This document shows positions 53,536 to 64,000 of a DNA stretch of 64,000 nt, in pieces; the stretch's first letter is position 1, and each line of letters opens with the position of its first letter. Where the stretch lies: the NCBI RefSeq assembly GCF_000160755.1, contig NZ_GG668576.1, positions 95,956 to 159,955 on the forward strand. Reading direction: 5' to 3'. Made by a program: the position numbers and the translations under genes. This stretch comes from Proteus mirabilis ATCC 29906. GTDB lineage: Bacteria > Pseudomonadota > Gammaproteobacteria > Enterobacterales > Enterobacteriaceae. The notes beneath the pieces were generated by a model. The model was not told the DNA's origin. It saw only the letters and a list, made by a program, of their open reading frames with translations, and searched no databases.

Positions 53536-55098
53536 TTAGAGTAATAATGTATTTGTTATACCACATTGTTTAACAAAATCTTCATCGTGAGAGATTAATA
53601 ATAATGTTCCTTGATATTGAGATAATAAATTTTCCAATAACTGTTTAGAGTCTAAATCTAAATAATTATCAGGTTCATCTAATAATAAAACGGCAGGGGG
53701 TTGAGGACTATAAATTAATGCTAATAGTGTTGCTTTTAATTGCTCACCGCCACTGAGTGTTTCTAAAGGAAATAAAGACTTGTTACCTCGAATACGTAAC
53801 ATACCCAGTTTTGTGCGCCACTGCTCAATGGTCATTAATGGCTGATATTGATATAACGCTTCAGCAACGGGTAATGATTTATCTAATAAAGTTAAATGTT
53901 GATCAAGATAGCAATAATTTGGGTTGAGACGATATTCGCCGGATAACGGGGATAGCTTGCCCATTAAACATTTTAATAAGGTTGACTTACCGCTGCCATT
54001 TTTACCTTGTATATGCCAATGTTCACCACCATAAGCGGAAAAGGAGTAGGGAGTTTGCTTGCCAAAAGGTAAAACAAGCTCTGTGGCAAATACATTTAAC
54101 CGATGGCCATCGCCTTGATAGTTTAATATTAATTTTTGCTGATGAATATGAGTTAACTCTTGTTCTAACTGTTGTTTTTGTGACTGCATATCATCCATAA
54201 CGCGCTGATGTCGTTTAGCTATTGATGACTGTTTTTTCTCAGCTCGATTGGTTTGCATATCAAGAAGTAACAGTGATTGAGAGCCGCTGTTTCTTATCTT
54301 TTCACCTTGTTTACGTCGCTTTAATGCTTTTTGTAATGTTACATGTTGTTGGCGTTTTTCCTGTTTTATTTGACTATTGATACGCTCATTTGCAGCTTCG
54401 ATTGAGGCTATTTGCGCATTTTTTTGTGTTTCATAAAGCGAATAATTACCGCCATATTCTTGTAAGCCTTTTTCACTCAGTTCAAATATATTTTCAGCAT
54501 AAGATAATAAATGTCGATTATGGCTAATAAATAATACACCTGATTTATGATGCATTAATTGTTCAACGAGCCATTGCTGACCTTGATGATCGAGATGGTT
54601 ATCTGGTTCATCTAATAATAGAAAATGATCGTCATGTAAAAAAGCCTGACATAATGCTAAACGCGTTTGCTCACCACCACTTAAGTGGGGAATAGGTGTA
54701 TCAAGTGAAACCGGCAGTTGTGCTGAATGAAGTAAATTTTGCCAAGTCATGGGCAAATGCCACTTATCTTCAAGTAACTCAAAATCTTCTAATGAAGCAC
54801 TGCCGTTATCAACCCGTTTAAATGCTTGAAAAAAAGTATCTATACCTAAAGCATCAGCAATGGTGTTACCTGTTAGGCGAGTAAGCTGATCGACATGAAT
54901 AAAAGGCATACGCCACATGATATGGCCTGATGAAGGCAATAGTTTTTGTGCTAACAATTTTAACAGCACCGATTTTCCTTTACCGTTCTGACCAATTAAA
55001 GCATTTCTTTGGCAAGCCAGTGAATGAGTCAGCGGTGGGAAAAGCGCTTCTTGATTGAATTCAATATTAAGCTGAGAAAATTGACAGGCGATCGTCAT
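53536..55098 (-). CDS. ABC-F family ATPase
   Basis: A 520-residue soluble protein with two ABC domains and no membrane part. Walker A motifs are GQNGKGKS (about 36-43) and GKNGSGKS; both halves have LSGGEQ signatures and LLLDEPDNHLD/LLLDEPDNYLD Walker B motifs. A charged linker (INSQIKQEKRQQHVTLQKALKRRKQGEK) stands between them. ABC-F proteins act on the ribosome E site, either in translation or in antibiotic resistance; which applies is unknown. It is not EttA or Uup by what I can see, and is nearest in size to the shorter members. AGGAGG lies 7 bases before ATG 55098. The 288 bases upstream may hold a regulatory leader. Confidence 0.85.
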   Translation of the reverse strand: MTIACQFSQLNIEFNQEALFPPLTHSLACQRNALIGQNGKGKSVLLKLLAQKLLPSSGHIMWRMPFIHVDQLTRLTGNTIADALGIDTFFQAFKRVDNGSASLEDFELLEDKWHLPMTWQNLLHSAQLPVSLDTPIPHLSGGEQTRLALCQAFLHDDHFLLLDEPDNHLDHQGQQWLVEQLMHHKSGVLFISHNRHLLSYAENIFELSEKGLQEYGGNYSLYETQKNAQIASIEAANERINSQIKQEKRQQHVTLQKALKRRKQGEKIRNSGSQSLLLLDMQTNRAEKKQSSIAKRHQRVMDDMQSQKQQLEQELTHIHQQKLILNYQGDGHRLNVFATELVLPFGKQTPYSFSAYGGEHWHIQGKNGSGKSTLLKCLMGKLSPLSGEYRLNPNYCYLDQHLTLLDKSLPVAEALYQYQPLMTIEQWRTKLGMLRIRGNKSLFPLETLSGGEQLKATLLALIYSPQPPAVLLLDEPDNYLDLDSKQLLENLLSQYQGTLLLISHDEDFVKQCGITNTLLL

Positions 55099-55386
55099 AA
55101 TTAAGCCTCCTAAAAAATAGGTGGCAGACAGCAATGATCTTAATTGAGTTTATAGAGCAATAAACGAGTGTCTGCCAGTAACAGAAAATGGATACCAAAA
55201 CGGTATTGAGAGAATTTTCTGGCAGAATTTAGTTCATTGTAGGGAAGTACCTCTTGGAGAGAAAAAAAGATAAAATCATGAAGAATTATAATGACAAAAA
55301 AACCTTAATCAATACTCAAATAAAATTTATTGTTTATAGACACGGGGATTTTATATAAACAGAAAATAAAACCAACAGGTTATAAA

Positions 55387-55411
55387 AAGGGTATTATTGA
55401 TAAATACCCTT
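55387..55411 (-). terminator. Terminator after cmoB
   Basis: Perfect 9-bp stem AAGGGTATT with AATACCCTT, followed on the minus strand by TTTTATAACC. It lies 25 bases past the cmoB stop. Confidence 0.75.
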
Positions 55412-55435
55412 CTTATAGAAATGACTCGTGGTTAA

Positions 55436-56410
55436 TTAAGGTTTAGTCGCAATTAAAATTGCCCGTTTAGGAGCTGGATAGCCTTCAACGGTTTTGGTGT
55501 GATCGAGAGGATCTAAGAATGCTTCTAATGAATCAGTCACCATCCAATCCGTTTTACGTTGCTCTTCGAGTGATGTGACATTTTCATCAACAATGCGTAC
55601 ATCTTTAAAACCGCATTTTTCTAACCATACTTTGAGCATTTTGGCTGACGGTATAAAGTACACATTACGCATCTGTGCATAACGCTCACCAGGAATTAAA
55701 CATTGGAATTCATCACCATCAATCACAAGACTCTCTAATACTAATTCACCACCAGAAACGAGCTGATTTTTCAATTGCCAAAGATGATCAAGTGGTGAAC
55801 GACGGTGGTAAAGAACCCCCATTGAAAATACCGTATCAAAAGCATTTAGTTCTGGCATTTGTTCAATGCCGACAGGAATTAAATGGGCACGCTGATCGTT
55901 ACCTAATAATTTTCTGACTGCTTCAAATTGGCATAAAAAGAGCTGAGTGGGATCGATACCGACAACAAAATCAGCCCCTTCACCAAGCATCCGCCACATA
56001 TGATAACCACTGCCACAACCAACATCTAAAACTAATCGGCCTTTAAGAGGCGAAAGATGGGGCAATACGCGATCCCATTTCCAGTCTGAACGCCATTCAG
56101 TATCAATATTGACACCATAAAGAGAAAAAGGGCCTTTGCGCCATGGCATTAATGCTTTTAGAATATTTGTTAAACCAAGTTGTTCACCGGTACTTAATGC
56201 TGGGGTTTTATTGGCGATAACACCTTGCTTTAAATTAAGTTCAGTGGGCGTAATCTCAGGTAAGTTTTCCAGCATTCTTTCCCATGAAGCAAAATGGCCA
56301 TGTAAAGCATGGGCGCGCCATTCTGATAATTGTGCCGGCAGCGTATCAAGCCAATGAAATAACCGTTCATCTTGCGCAATATGTTGATAAAATGAGCTAA
56401 AATTTATCAT
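55436..56410 (-). CDS. cmoB: CmoB, tRNA U34 carboxymethyltransferase
   Basis: A 324-residue enzyme that uses carboxy-SAM from CmoA to turn 5-hydroxyuridine at position 34 of tRNAs into cmo5U. The SAM-type motif is [20 protein letters not shown], with [12 protein letters not shown] and [20 protein letters not shown]. Length agrees with E. coli (323). It starts 2 bases after the cmoA stop. Confidence 0.96.
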   Translation of the reverse strand: MINFSSFYQHIAQDERLFHWLDTLPAQLSEWRAHALHGHFASWERMLENLPEITPTELNLKQGVIANKTPALSTGEQLGLTNILKALMPWRKGPFSLYGVNIDTEWRSDWKWDRVLPHLSPLKGRLVLDVGCGSGYHMWRMLGEGADFVVGIDPTQLFLCQFEAVRKLLGNDQRAHLIPVGIEQMPELNAFDTVFSMGVLYHRRSPLDHLWQLKNQLVSGGELVLESLVIDGDEFQCLIPGERYAQMRNVYFIPSAKMLKVWLEKCGFKDVRIVDENVTSLEEQRKTDWMVTDSLEAFLDPLDHTKTVEGYPAPKRAILIATKP

Positions 56411-56412
56411 GA

Positions 56413-57219
<807 letters not shown>

Positions 57220-57346
57220 TCACAAAGTTGCATTATTTAGAAATAAATTAGAAAAACAGGTAAACCTTTTCGATACCTTGCCGTTATTAGACTCAACAGC
57301 AAGGATGTCTATTGTGATCATGGATGATCATATTTTCCTTGTGGTA

Positions 57347-57745
57347 TTAATAGTAGAAGGAAAAAATTTGTATCCAAGGAAGGAAGTAAATATTAGCAAG
57401 GATCATTAAGACCATTGATAAATAGGTTGCGGCCATACCAGAGCGACGCCAGCGTATCTCGCGGTGTTTCAACCCGTAAGAGTGAAGAAGACGACCGGCT
57501 ATTAAAATGGAGCCACAAATATGTACCATCCAAACAAAGGCGCCATTCATTTCCATGATAAGTAATAAAATCATAGAAATAGGGATGTATTCCACTGCAT
57601 TACCATGGACGCGAATAGCGGTTTGTAACTCATAAAAACCACCATCACCGTATGCAACTCGATATTGTGTTCTAAGTTTTACAACATTTAGGGACAATTT
57701 AATCAATAATAGTGCGCCCAATACGATATAAAGCGAGCTAACCAT
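57347..57745 (-). CDS. yecN: YecN, MAPEG-family membrane protein
   Basis: A 132-residue protein with four hydrophobic helices of the MAPEG family (ELQTAIRVHGNAVEYIPISMILLL, then GRLLHSYGL). The motif RxHxNxxEYxP is the glutathione-binding region of the family. It corresponds to E. coli YecN, near cmoA as here. No function is established. The gap to cmoA is 184 bases. Confidence 0.9.
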   Translation of the reverse strand: MVSSLYIVLGALLLIKLSLNVVKLRTQYRVAYGDGGFYELQTAIRVHGNAVEYIPISMILLLIMEMNGAFVWMVHICGSILIAGRLLHSYGLKHREIRWRRSGMAATYLSMVLMILANIYFLPWIQIFSFYY

Positions 57746-58013
57746 CTTTTCTCCATTGCCAAAACTAAAAAAACGGCGAATTTAATGATAAACCTCAAAG
57801 CGATTTATGTCGCTATAAATAATTATTATTAATTAATTATTTGGGGATTAGCAAATCCTTGAAAAGATGTATCATATAATCTAGGTCTATACTCTTATCG
57901 TCGGGAAGAATTTTCGTTATAATGTCTGCCTTTTTTTTTGACACTACTCGAAAAAGACTATTGCCAAAATTTCCGCAGCAGAAAGCACAACAAGCTGAGT
58001 AAAAGGATATTGT

Positions 58014-59798
58014 ATGCGTACTAATTATTGTGGGCAGTTGAATAGCGCCCATGTGGGCCAAAAAGTGACTCTTTGTGGTTGGGTTAACCGCCGCCGTGAC
58101 TTAGGTGGACTTATCTTTATTGATATGCGAGATCGTGAAGGTATCGTTCAGGTCTTTTTTGACCCAGAGCAGAAAGAGGCATTTTCACAGGCTTCAGAAC
58201 TGCGTAATGAATTTTGTATTCAAGTCACAGGAACAGTACGTGCTCGCCCTGATAGCCAAGTTAATAAAAATATGGCAACAGGTGAAATTGAACTAGCGGC
58301 AGAATCGCTGTCTATTTTTAACCGTTCTGAAGCGCTACCTTTAGATAGCAACCAAACGAATACAGAAGAGCGTCGTTTAACTTATCGTTATTTAGATTTA
58401 CGTCGCCCTGAAATGTCACAACGCCTAAAAACTCGTGCGAAAATCACAAGTTTTGTTCGTCGCTTTATGGATGGTGAAGGGTTCCTTGATGTAGAAACGC
58501 CAATGCTAACTAAAGCAACGCCAGAAGGTGCGCGTGACTATTTAGTACCAAGTCGTGTTCATAAAGGTAAATTCTACGCATTACCTCAATCACCACAGCT
58601 TTTCAAACAGCTGTTAATGATGTCTGGTTTTGATCGCTATTATCAAATCGTAAAATGTTTCCGTGATGAAGATTTACGTGCTGATCGCCAACCTGAATTT
58701 ACCCAAATCGATGTTGAAACCTCTTTCATGACCGCAGAACAAGTGCGTGAAGTGATGGAGCGCATGATCCACGCATTGTGGCTAGATATCCTGAATGTTG
58801 ATTTAGGGGCATTCCCTGTCATGACCTTTGCAGAGGCTATGCGTCGTTACGGCTCTGATAAACCAGACCTACGTAACCCAATGGAACTCATCGATATCGC
58901 TGATTTAGTGAAAAATGTTGAGTTTAGCGTCTTTGCACAAGCTGCTAATGATGAAAAATGTCGTGTTATCGCGTTACGTGTACCGGGTGGTGCATCGTTA
59001 ACTCGTAAAAATATCGACGAGTATACTCAATTTGTCAGTATTTATGGTGCCAAAGGCCTAGCGTGGATGAAAGTCAACGAAAAGGCAAAAGGTATCGAAG
59101 GGGTACAAAGCCCTATTGCTAAATTCCTGACTAATGATGTGGTTAACAGCATCTTAGCGACAACAAATGCAACAGATGGCGACTTAATTTTCTTTGGTGC
59201 GGGTCGTCAAGGTACCATGAGTGATGCTATGGGAGCGTTGCGCCTGAAAGTCGGTCGTGATCTGGAACTAACTGATCTTAACGCATGGAAACCACTGTGG
59301 GTTATTGATTTCCCAATGTTTGAAGAAGATGAAGATACCGGCAGCCTAAGTGCAATGCACCATCCATTTACTTCACCAAAAGATCTCACGCCGGCAGAGC
59401 TAACCGCACATCCTGTAGGCGCTGTAGCTAATGCCTATGATATGGTTATTAACGGTTATGAAGTTGGTGGTGGCTCAGTGCGTATCCATCGTAATGAAAT
59501 GCAACAAGCGGTATTTAGCATTTTAGGTATTACTCCGGATGAGCAACGTGAGAAATTCGGTTTCTTATTAGATGCTCTGAAATTTGGTACACCACCGCAT
59601 GCAGGGTTAGCATTTGGTTTAGACCGCTTAGTGATGTTATTAACAGGAACAGATAATATCCGTGATGTTATCGCGTTCCCGAAAACCACGGCAGCGGCTT
59701 GCTTAATGACCAATGCACCAAGTTTTGCAAATGAAGACGCGTTAAAAGAGCTGGCTATTCAAGTGACAGAAAAAGAAGTTAGCACAGATAACGAGTAA
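58014..59798 (+). CDS. aspS: Aspartyl-tRNA synthetase
   Basis: A 594-residue class II synthetase. In order: N-terminal OB-fold anticodon-binding domain ([22 protein letters not shown]), motif 2 ([19 protein letters not shown]), the bacterial GAD insert, and motif 3 ([15 protein letters not shown]). It charges tRNA-Asp. AAGGA lies 6 bases before the ATG. nudB follows directly after its stop, so they are in one transcript with yebC and probably ruvC. Confidence 0.97.
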   Translation: MRTNYCGQLNSAHVGQKVTLCGWVNRRRDLGGLIFIDMRDREGIVQVFFDPEQKEAFSQASELRNEFCIQVTGTVRARPDSQVNKNMATGEIELAAESLSIFNRSEALPLDSNQTNTEERRLTYRYLDLRRPEMSQRLKTRAKITSFVRRFMDGEGFLDVETPMLTKATPEGARDYLVPSRVHKGKFYALPQSPQLFKQLLMMSGFDRYYQIVKCFRDEDLRADRQPEFTQIDVETSFMTAEQVREVMERMIHALWLDILNVDLGAFPVMTFAEAMRRYGSDKPDLRNPMELIDIADLVKNVEFSVFAQAANDEKCRVIALRVPGGASLTRKNIDEYTQFVSIYGAKGLAWMKVNEKAKGIEGVQSPIAKFLTNDVVNSILATTNATDGDLIFFGAGRQGTMSDAMGALRLKVGRDLELTDLNAWKPLWVIDFPMFEEDEDTGSLSAMHHPFTSPKDLTPAELTAHPVGAVANAYDMVINGYEVGGGSVRIHRNEMQQAVFSILGITPDEQREKFGFLLDALKFGTPPHAGLAFGLDRLVMLLTGTDNIRDVIAFPKTTAAACLMTNAPSFANEDALKELAIQVTEKEVSTDNE

Positions 59799-60236
59799 AT
59801 GATGAAATATAAGCACCCAGTATGTGTTTTAGTTGTTATCTATGCCAAACAGACTAAGCGGGTGCTTATGCTGAAGCGTCGAGATGATCCTGATTTCTGG
59901 CAATCTGTGACAGGGAGCCTTGAAGAGGGCGAAACACCTTATCAGGCCGCATTACGAGAAGTGCAGGAAGAAGTAGGAATTGATATCATAAAAGAAAATC
60001 TTGAGCTGGTGGATTGCCATCGTTCAATTATTTTTGAGATATTCGCACACTTTCGCCATCGTTATGCGCCTAATGTGACACATTGTCAGGAACATTGGTT
60101 TATGTTAGCACTTCCCTCTGAACGGGAAATTGAACTGACTGAGCATACGCAATACCAATGGTTAGATGCGCCACTGGCGGCAAAATTAACTAAGTCAGCC
60201 AGCAATCAGCAAGCGATTGAAGAATTTGTTATTTAA
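59799..60236 (+). CDS. nudB: NudB, dihydroneopterin triphosphate diphosphatase
   Basis: A 145-residue Nudix hydrolase of folate synthesis. The Nudix box is GSLEEGETPYQAALREV then QEEVGI, a full match to GX5EX7REUXEEXGU. The ATG touches the aspS stop (TAA then ATGATG); the second ATG at 59802 is an equal candidate. In E. coli the gene has the same place between aspS and yebC. Confidence 0.93.
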   Translation: MMKYKHPVCVLVVIYAKQTKRVLMLKRRDDPDFWQSVTGSLEEGETPYQAALREVQEEVGIDIIKENLELVDCHRSIIFEIFAHFRHRYAPNVTHCQEHWFMLALPSEREIELTEHTQYQWLDAPLAAKLTKSASNQQAIEEFVI

Positions 60237-60264
60237 TTATTAGACCACGTTTGGAGATATTTTC

Positions 60265-61020
60265 ATGGCAGGTCATAGTAAATGGGCCAATACTAAACAC
60301 CGTAAAGCAGCGCAAGATGCGAAACGCGGTAAGATTTTCACTAAAATTATTCGTGAATTAGTTACAGCAGCACGTTTAGGTGGTGGTGATCCTGCAACTA
60401 ACCCACGTTTACGTGCGGCAGTTGATAAAGCATTATCTAACAACATGACTCGTGACACACTAAACCGCGCAATTGCTCGCGGTGCGGGAAATGATGAAAA
60501 CGATAATATGGAAACCATCATTTATGAAGGCTACGGCCCTGGTGGTACTGCTGTTATGGTTGAATGTTTAAGTGATAATCGTAACCGTACTGTTTCCGAT
60601 GTTCGCCATGCCTTCACCAAAACAGGTGGTAACTTAGGAACGGACGGTTCGGTATCTTATCTCTTTACCAAAAAAGGTGTTATCTCTTATGCACCGGGTG
60701 TTGACGAAGATGCCGTCATGGAAGCCGCACTAGAAGCGGGTGCAGAAGACGTTGAAACTTATGATGATGGTGCTATTGACGTTTACACAACCCCTGAAGC
60801 TTTCGGTGAAGTAAAAGATGCCATGGATGCTGCGGGTTTTGTCGCTGAATCAGCGGAAGTTTCCATGATCCCATCAACAAAAGCAGAGCTTGATATTGAT
60901 ACCGCACCAAAATTAATGCGCCTTATCGATATGCTAGAAGATAGCGACGATGTGCAAGAAGTGTATCACAACGGTGATATCTCTGATGAAGTTGCAAAAC
61001 AACTGGAAGATATTCTGTAA
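60265..61020 (+). CDS. yebC: YebC-family protein
   Basis: A 251-residue protein with the start [27 protein letters not shown], typical of the family, and [10 protein letters not shown] near the end. Members help ribosomes pass stalling motifs or act as regulators. Length in E. coli is 246. ruvC follows after 124 bases, as in E. coli. Confidence 0.95.
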   Translation: MAGHSKWANTKHRKAAQDAKRGKIFTKIIRELVTAARLGGGDPATNPRLRAAVDKALSNNMTRDTLNRAIARGAGNDENDNMETIIYEGYGPGGTAVMVECLSDNRNRTVSDVRHAFTKTGGNLGTDGSVSYLFTKKGVISYAPGVDEDAVMEAALEAGAEDVETYDDGAIDVYTTPEAFGEVKDAMDAAGFVAESAEVSMIPSTKAELDIDTAPKLMRLIDMLEDSDDVQEVYHNGDISDEVAKQLEDIL

Positions 61021-61144
61021 TTGGTATCACGATAACGGCCAATAGTGGTGTTTTACACTGCGTTGAATAGTGCGAAGAGAAGAGCAGAGCAAGCGTATTT
61101 GCTCTTTTCTCTCGCCATCGACCTTATCCGCCATAGGAATTGTT

Positions 61145-61666
61145 ATGGCTATTATTTTAGGTATTGACCCTGGCTCTCGTGTCACGGGATATGGCGTAAT
61201 TCGCCAACAAGGGCGACAACTTATCTATTTAGGAAGCGGATGTATTCGTACACAGGTTCCTGATCTCCCAAGCCGACTGAAACGCATTTATGCGGGAGTC
61301 AGTGAAATCATCACTCAATTTTCACCCGATGTATTTTCTGTTGAACAAGTCTTTATGGCAAAAAATGCAGACTCGGCATTAAAATTAGGCCAAGCAAGAG
61401 GTGTGGCGATTTTAGCGGCAGTCAATAATGATCTTCCCGTATTTGAATATGCGGCACGTCAAGTAAAACAGAGTGTGGTAGGAACAGGGGGAGCCGATAA
61501 AAGCCAAGTACAACATATGGTACGCTCAATCTTAAAACTATCTGCAGCGCCACAGGCAGATGCTGCCGATGCGCTAGCGATTGCGATTACACACTGTCAC
61601 TTTAATCAAAACTTATTGCGTGTAGGTGATCCGCGTCTTGTTTTAACGAGAGGCAGGTTAAGATAG
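61145..61666 (+). CDS. ruvC: RuvC, Holliday junction resolvase
   Basis: A 173-residue endonuclease that cuts Holliday junctions. The catalytic acidic residues are in [12 protein letters not shown] (Asp), VEQVF (Glu) and [14 protein letters not shown] (Asp). ATG 61145 ([10 protein letters not shown]) fits the family length of 173; the frame is open to 61070 but that part is not coding. A 7-bp hairpin ATCTGTT/AACAGAT follows at about 61670-61688. Confidence 0.96.
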   Translation: MAIILGIDPGSRVTGYGVIRQQGRQLIYLGSGCIRTQVPDLPSRLKRIYAGVSEIITQFSPDVFSVEQVFMAKNADSALKLGQARGVAILAAVNNDLPVFEYAARQVKQSVVGTGGADKSQVQHMVRSILKLSAAPQADAADALAIAITHCHFNQNLLRVGDPRLVLTRGRLR

Positions 61667-61702
61667 GCTATCTGTTGGTAAAACAGATGAGTTTTTCGCA
61701 GG

Positions 61703-61718
61703 CTGGATATACGTCCAG
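61703..61718. promoter_or_regulatory. LexA (SOS) box of ruvAB
   Basis: CTGGATATACGTCCAG is a CTG-N10-CAG inverted repeat. It differs from the E. coli ruvAB LexA box as I recall it (CTGGATATCTATCCAG) at three central positions. It lies about 50 bases before the ruvA start codon. The same repeat, followed by seven T, has the form of a rho-independent terminator for ruvC, so it may serve both roles. Confidence 0.75.
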
Positions 61719-61768
61719 CTTTTTTTATGTTATAAATTTGGCGTCAATATTTTTGCGGAGGCGTTAGG

Positions 61769-62392
61769 GTGATAGGACGTATTAGGGGCGTTATTCTTGA
61801 AAAACAGCCACCAGTGGTGCTGATCGAAGCGGGTAATGGGGTGGGTTATGAAATAAATATGCCTATGACCTGTTTTTATGAGTTACCTGATATTGGTCAA
61901 GAGGCGATTATCTACACACAATTTATTGTTCGTGAAGATGCGCAATTACTATATGGTTTTAATCAAAAACAAGAACGGGCATTGTTTCGTGAATTGATAA
62001 AAGTCAATGGTGTAGGGCCTAAGCTAGCACTGGCTATTTTATCAGGAATGTCTGCACGCCAATTTGTCACCGCAATTGAAAATGAATCCATCTCCTCATT
62101 AGTTAAATTACCGGGAGTCGGTAAAAAAACCGCAGAACGATTAGTGGTTGAAATGAAAGATCGCTTCAAAGGGCTTAATGGCGATCTATTTGAACAAAAC
62201 GGCGATATTGAGCTACCAGCCAGTGCATCATCGAAAGCGCCATCTGCTGCAGATATTGAAGCAGAAGCTTCCGCTGCCTTAATTGCCTTAGGTTATAAAC
62301 CACAAGAAGCTGCCAAGATGATTAGTCGGGTAGCAACGGCGGGTGCTGATAGTGAAACACTTATCAAAGAAGCATTACGCGCAGCGATTTAG
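61769..62392 (+). CDS. ruvA: RuvA, Holliday junction-binding subunit
   Basis: A 207-residue protein that binds four-way junctions and loads RuvB. Visible are the N-terminal OB domain ([20 protein letters not shown]), the two helix-hairpin-helix motifs ([16 protein letters not shown] and [20 protein letters not shown]) and the C-terminal RuvB-binding domain ([18 protein letters not shown]). The start codon is GTG. ruvB follows after 12 bases. Confidence 0.96.
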   Translation: MIGRIRGVILEKQPPVVLIEAGNGVGYEINMPMTCFYELPDIGQEAIIYTQFIVREDAQLLYGFNQKQERALFRELIKVNGVGPKLALAILSGMSARQFVTAIENESISSLVKLPGVGKKTAERLVVEMKDRFKGLNGDLFEQNGDIELPASASSKAPSAADIEAEASAALIALGYKPQEAAKMISRVATAGADSETLIKEALRAAI

Positions 62393-62404
62393 GAGTAATT
62401 GATT

Positions 62405-63415
62405 GTGATTGAAGCAGATCGCCTGATTTCAGCAGATATACAACAACCTGAAGAAGAAATTATCGATAGGGCTATTCGTCCTAAGCTGCTTGCTGAATAT
62501 GTGGGACAACCACAAGTTCGTGAACAGATGGAAATCTTTATTCAGGCGGCTAAACTACGTCATGATGCCTTAGATCACTTACTTATCTTTGGCCCGCCGG
62601 GGCTTGGTAAAACCACGCTGGCTAATATTATTGCCAATGAGATGGGCGTTAATTTACGTACAACCTCAGGGCCTGTATTAGAGAAAGCTGGCGATCTTGC
62701 TGCTATGCTAACCAATCTTGAGCCTCATGATGTACTGTTTATTGATGAAATTCATCGACTCTCGCCCGTTGTTGAAGAAATACTCTATCCGGCAATGGAA
62801 GATTATCAACTTGATATTATGATTGGTGAAGGGCCGGCAGCACGCTCCATTAAAATCGACTTACCGCCATTTACTTTAGTTGGGGCGACGACCCGAGCGG
62901 GATCGTTAACCTCTCCATTACGTGATCGTTTTGGTATTGTACAACGCCTTGAATTCTATAATGTCGATGACTTACAGCATATTGTTGCACGTAGTGCCAG
63001 CTTTATGGGGTTAGAAATAACCGCAGAAGGGGCGCGACAAATTGCTATGCGTTCACGAGGCACACCGCGTATTACTAACCGCTTATTACGCCGAGTAAGA
63101 GACTTTGCTCAAGTCAAAGGTAATGGCGAAATTGATGAAGATATCGCGTCTAAAGCACTCGATATGCTTAATGTTGATGCTGCCGGTTTTGACTATCTTG
63201 ACCGAAAACTACTCTTTGCCATTATTGATAAATTTATGGGTGGCCCCGTAGGGCTTGATAATCTTGCGGCAGCTATTGGTGAAGAGCGTGAAACTATCGA
63301 AGATGTATTAGAGCCTTATTTAATTCAGCAAGGTTTTATTCAACGCACCCCCCGTGGTCGTGTAGCCACAAATCATGCTTATCGTCACTTTAATCGCATT
63401 ATGGAAGCACCGTGA
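62405..63415 (+). CDS. ruvB: RuvB, branch migration ATPase
   Basis: A 336-residue AAA+ motor. Walker A is GPPGLGKTT, Walker B is LFIDEIH, sensor and arginine finger regions are in [19 protein letters not shown], and a C-terminal winged helix ends the protein. The start is taken as GTG 62405 (MIEADRLIS as in E. coli), with AGGAG 9 bases ahead; a TTG at 62399 is unlikely. It forms an SOS operon with ruvA. Confidence 0.97.
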   Translation: MIEADRLISADIQQPEEEIIDRAIRPKLLAEYVGQPQVREQMEIFIQAAKLRHDALDHLLIFGPPGLGKTTLANIIANEMGVNLRTTSGPVLEKAGDLAAMLTNLEPHDVLFIDEIHRLSPVVEEILYPAMEDYQLDIMIGEGPAARSIKIDLPPFTLVGATTRAGSLTSPLRDRFGIVQRLEFYNVDDLQHIVARSASFMGLEITAEGARQIAMRSRGTPRITNRLLRRVRDFAQVKGNGEIDEDIASKALDMLNVDAAGFDYLDRKLLFAIIDKFMGGPVGLDNLAAAIGEERETIEDVLEPYLIQQGFIQRTPRGRVATNHAYRHFNRIMEAP

Positions 63416-63438
63416 TCTGATAAAGTGCTTTGGATATC

Positions 63439-63468
63439 ATTGGGCGATGGTGTTTAATTTCGCCCAAT
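63439..63468 (+). terminator. Possible terminator after ruvB
   Basis: Perfect 9-bp stem ATTGGGCGA (63439-63447) with TCGCCCAAT (63460-63468), then CATTCAATTATTTTGCC. The tail is weak. Confidence 0.6.
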
Positions 63469-64000
63469 CATTCAATTATTTTGCCTTCCTCTATTCTCAT
63501 TCTCAATATATCTCATCTCTATATTTACACCTTATTATATAAAAATAATTTTTTAATTTATAACTATCGTTAACATACTAACAATAGAAACTCAGACGAT
63601 TAAATTAAAACTTCGCTATCTATCAATCGTTATTTTTCCTACTCGTTCATTGAATTTATTTATTATTAACGCCCATAAAATGAGTATTGGTACGTAAAAA
63701 TAAGACCGAAATATACGCATATTGAGTGTGTTAAATAAAAATAGTGGCTTAATTAGCATGATATTTTAATTAAATTGAGCTTAACAGCTAAATATATTGA
63801 CCAATTTGGACTGCTCATGGAAAAAGGACAGTATAATTCAATGTAATTGATTTTTAATACTTTAAAATCAATGGATTATATGCGCTATTTTTGATTTAAC
63901 ATTTCTGTTACAAAATATATTTTTATGTACATAGTGTTTCTTGGGTTGCGAGCAATTTGTCTATTTATTCATCATATTTTATGCTGATAAACACTTTTTG
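63469..64000. other. Gene-free AT-rich end of window
   Basis: No gene found in either direction. A consensus -10 (TATAAT at 63832) stands alone without a properly spaced -35 box. It may be the promoter region of a gene beyond the window. Confidence 0.4.

Noticed and set aside
61670..61688. CTGT-N7-ACAG repeat near the ruvC stop, looked at as a second LexA box
   Set aside because: The spacing is one base short of a LexA site; it is better read as a small hairpin.

Overview
The window is a stretch of enterobacterial chromosome, AT-rich throughout, that most resembles the genus Proteus. The evidence is a PqrA-type AraC regulator, an arn (Ara4N-lipid A) operon end, an MrpJ-like regulator beside a chaperone-usher fimbrial operon, and many proteins that align with remembered E. 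coli K-12 homologues but are diverged and AT-shifted. The species cannot be fixed from sequence alone.

Layout. 1-1303: end of the arn operon (arnT 3' part, arnE, arnF). 1452-3525: nlpC, lplA and pqrA, the last with a Fur-box-like site upstream. 4106-9054 (minus): a four-gene unit encoding a membrane-anchored TAXI binding protein, a fused TRAP permease, a GntR/FCD regulator and an LhgO-type 2-hydroxyglutarate oxidase, probably for uptake and oxidation of C5 dicarboxylates. 9460-12721 (minus): a DedA protein and the acetoin genes budA-budB. 13479-20243: a fimbrial operon with a promoter-proximal MrpJ-like regulator, a frameshifted major pilin gene, usher, chaperone, two-domain adhesin and three pilin-like subunits. 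It is followed by an rhs relic (20338-21657).

21988-35591 is conserved housekeeping DNA: ychF, pth, ychH, prs, ispE, lolB, hemA, prfA, prmC, sirB1, kdsA, a YhcC-like radical SAM gene, an orphan DUF1778 antitoxin-like gene with a perfect palindrome in front of it, and dauA. 36164-42182 holds a tRNA-Ser(GGA) gene with a recognisable promoter, ghrA, a very AT-rich gene for a 953-residue protein with distant AvrE/DspE-like features, a 2OG-Fe(II) oxygenase and ycdY. 42420-46700 holds yceB, mdtH, rimJ and murJ. After a gene-poor kilobase come a small lipoprotein, argS, yecM, cutC, an exported phosphodiester-glycosidase-like protein, an ABC-F ATPase, cmoB, cmoA and yecN. The window ends with aspS, nudB, yebC, ruvC and ruvAB; ruvA is preceded by a LexA-box-like inverted repeat that also has the form of a terminator.

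The least ordinary parts are the TAXI/LhgO unit with a candidate operator, the fimbrial operon with a single-base frameshift in its main pilin, the 953-residue protein inserted where ycdX lies in E. coli, the orphan antitoxin gene and the exported glycosidase. No CRISPR array, intact insertion sequence, prophage or rRNA gene was seen.
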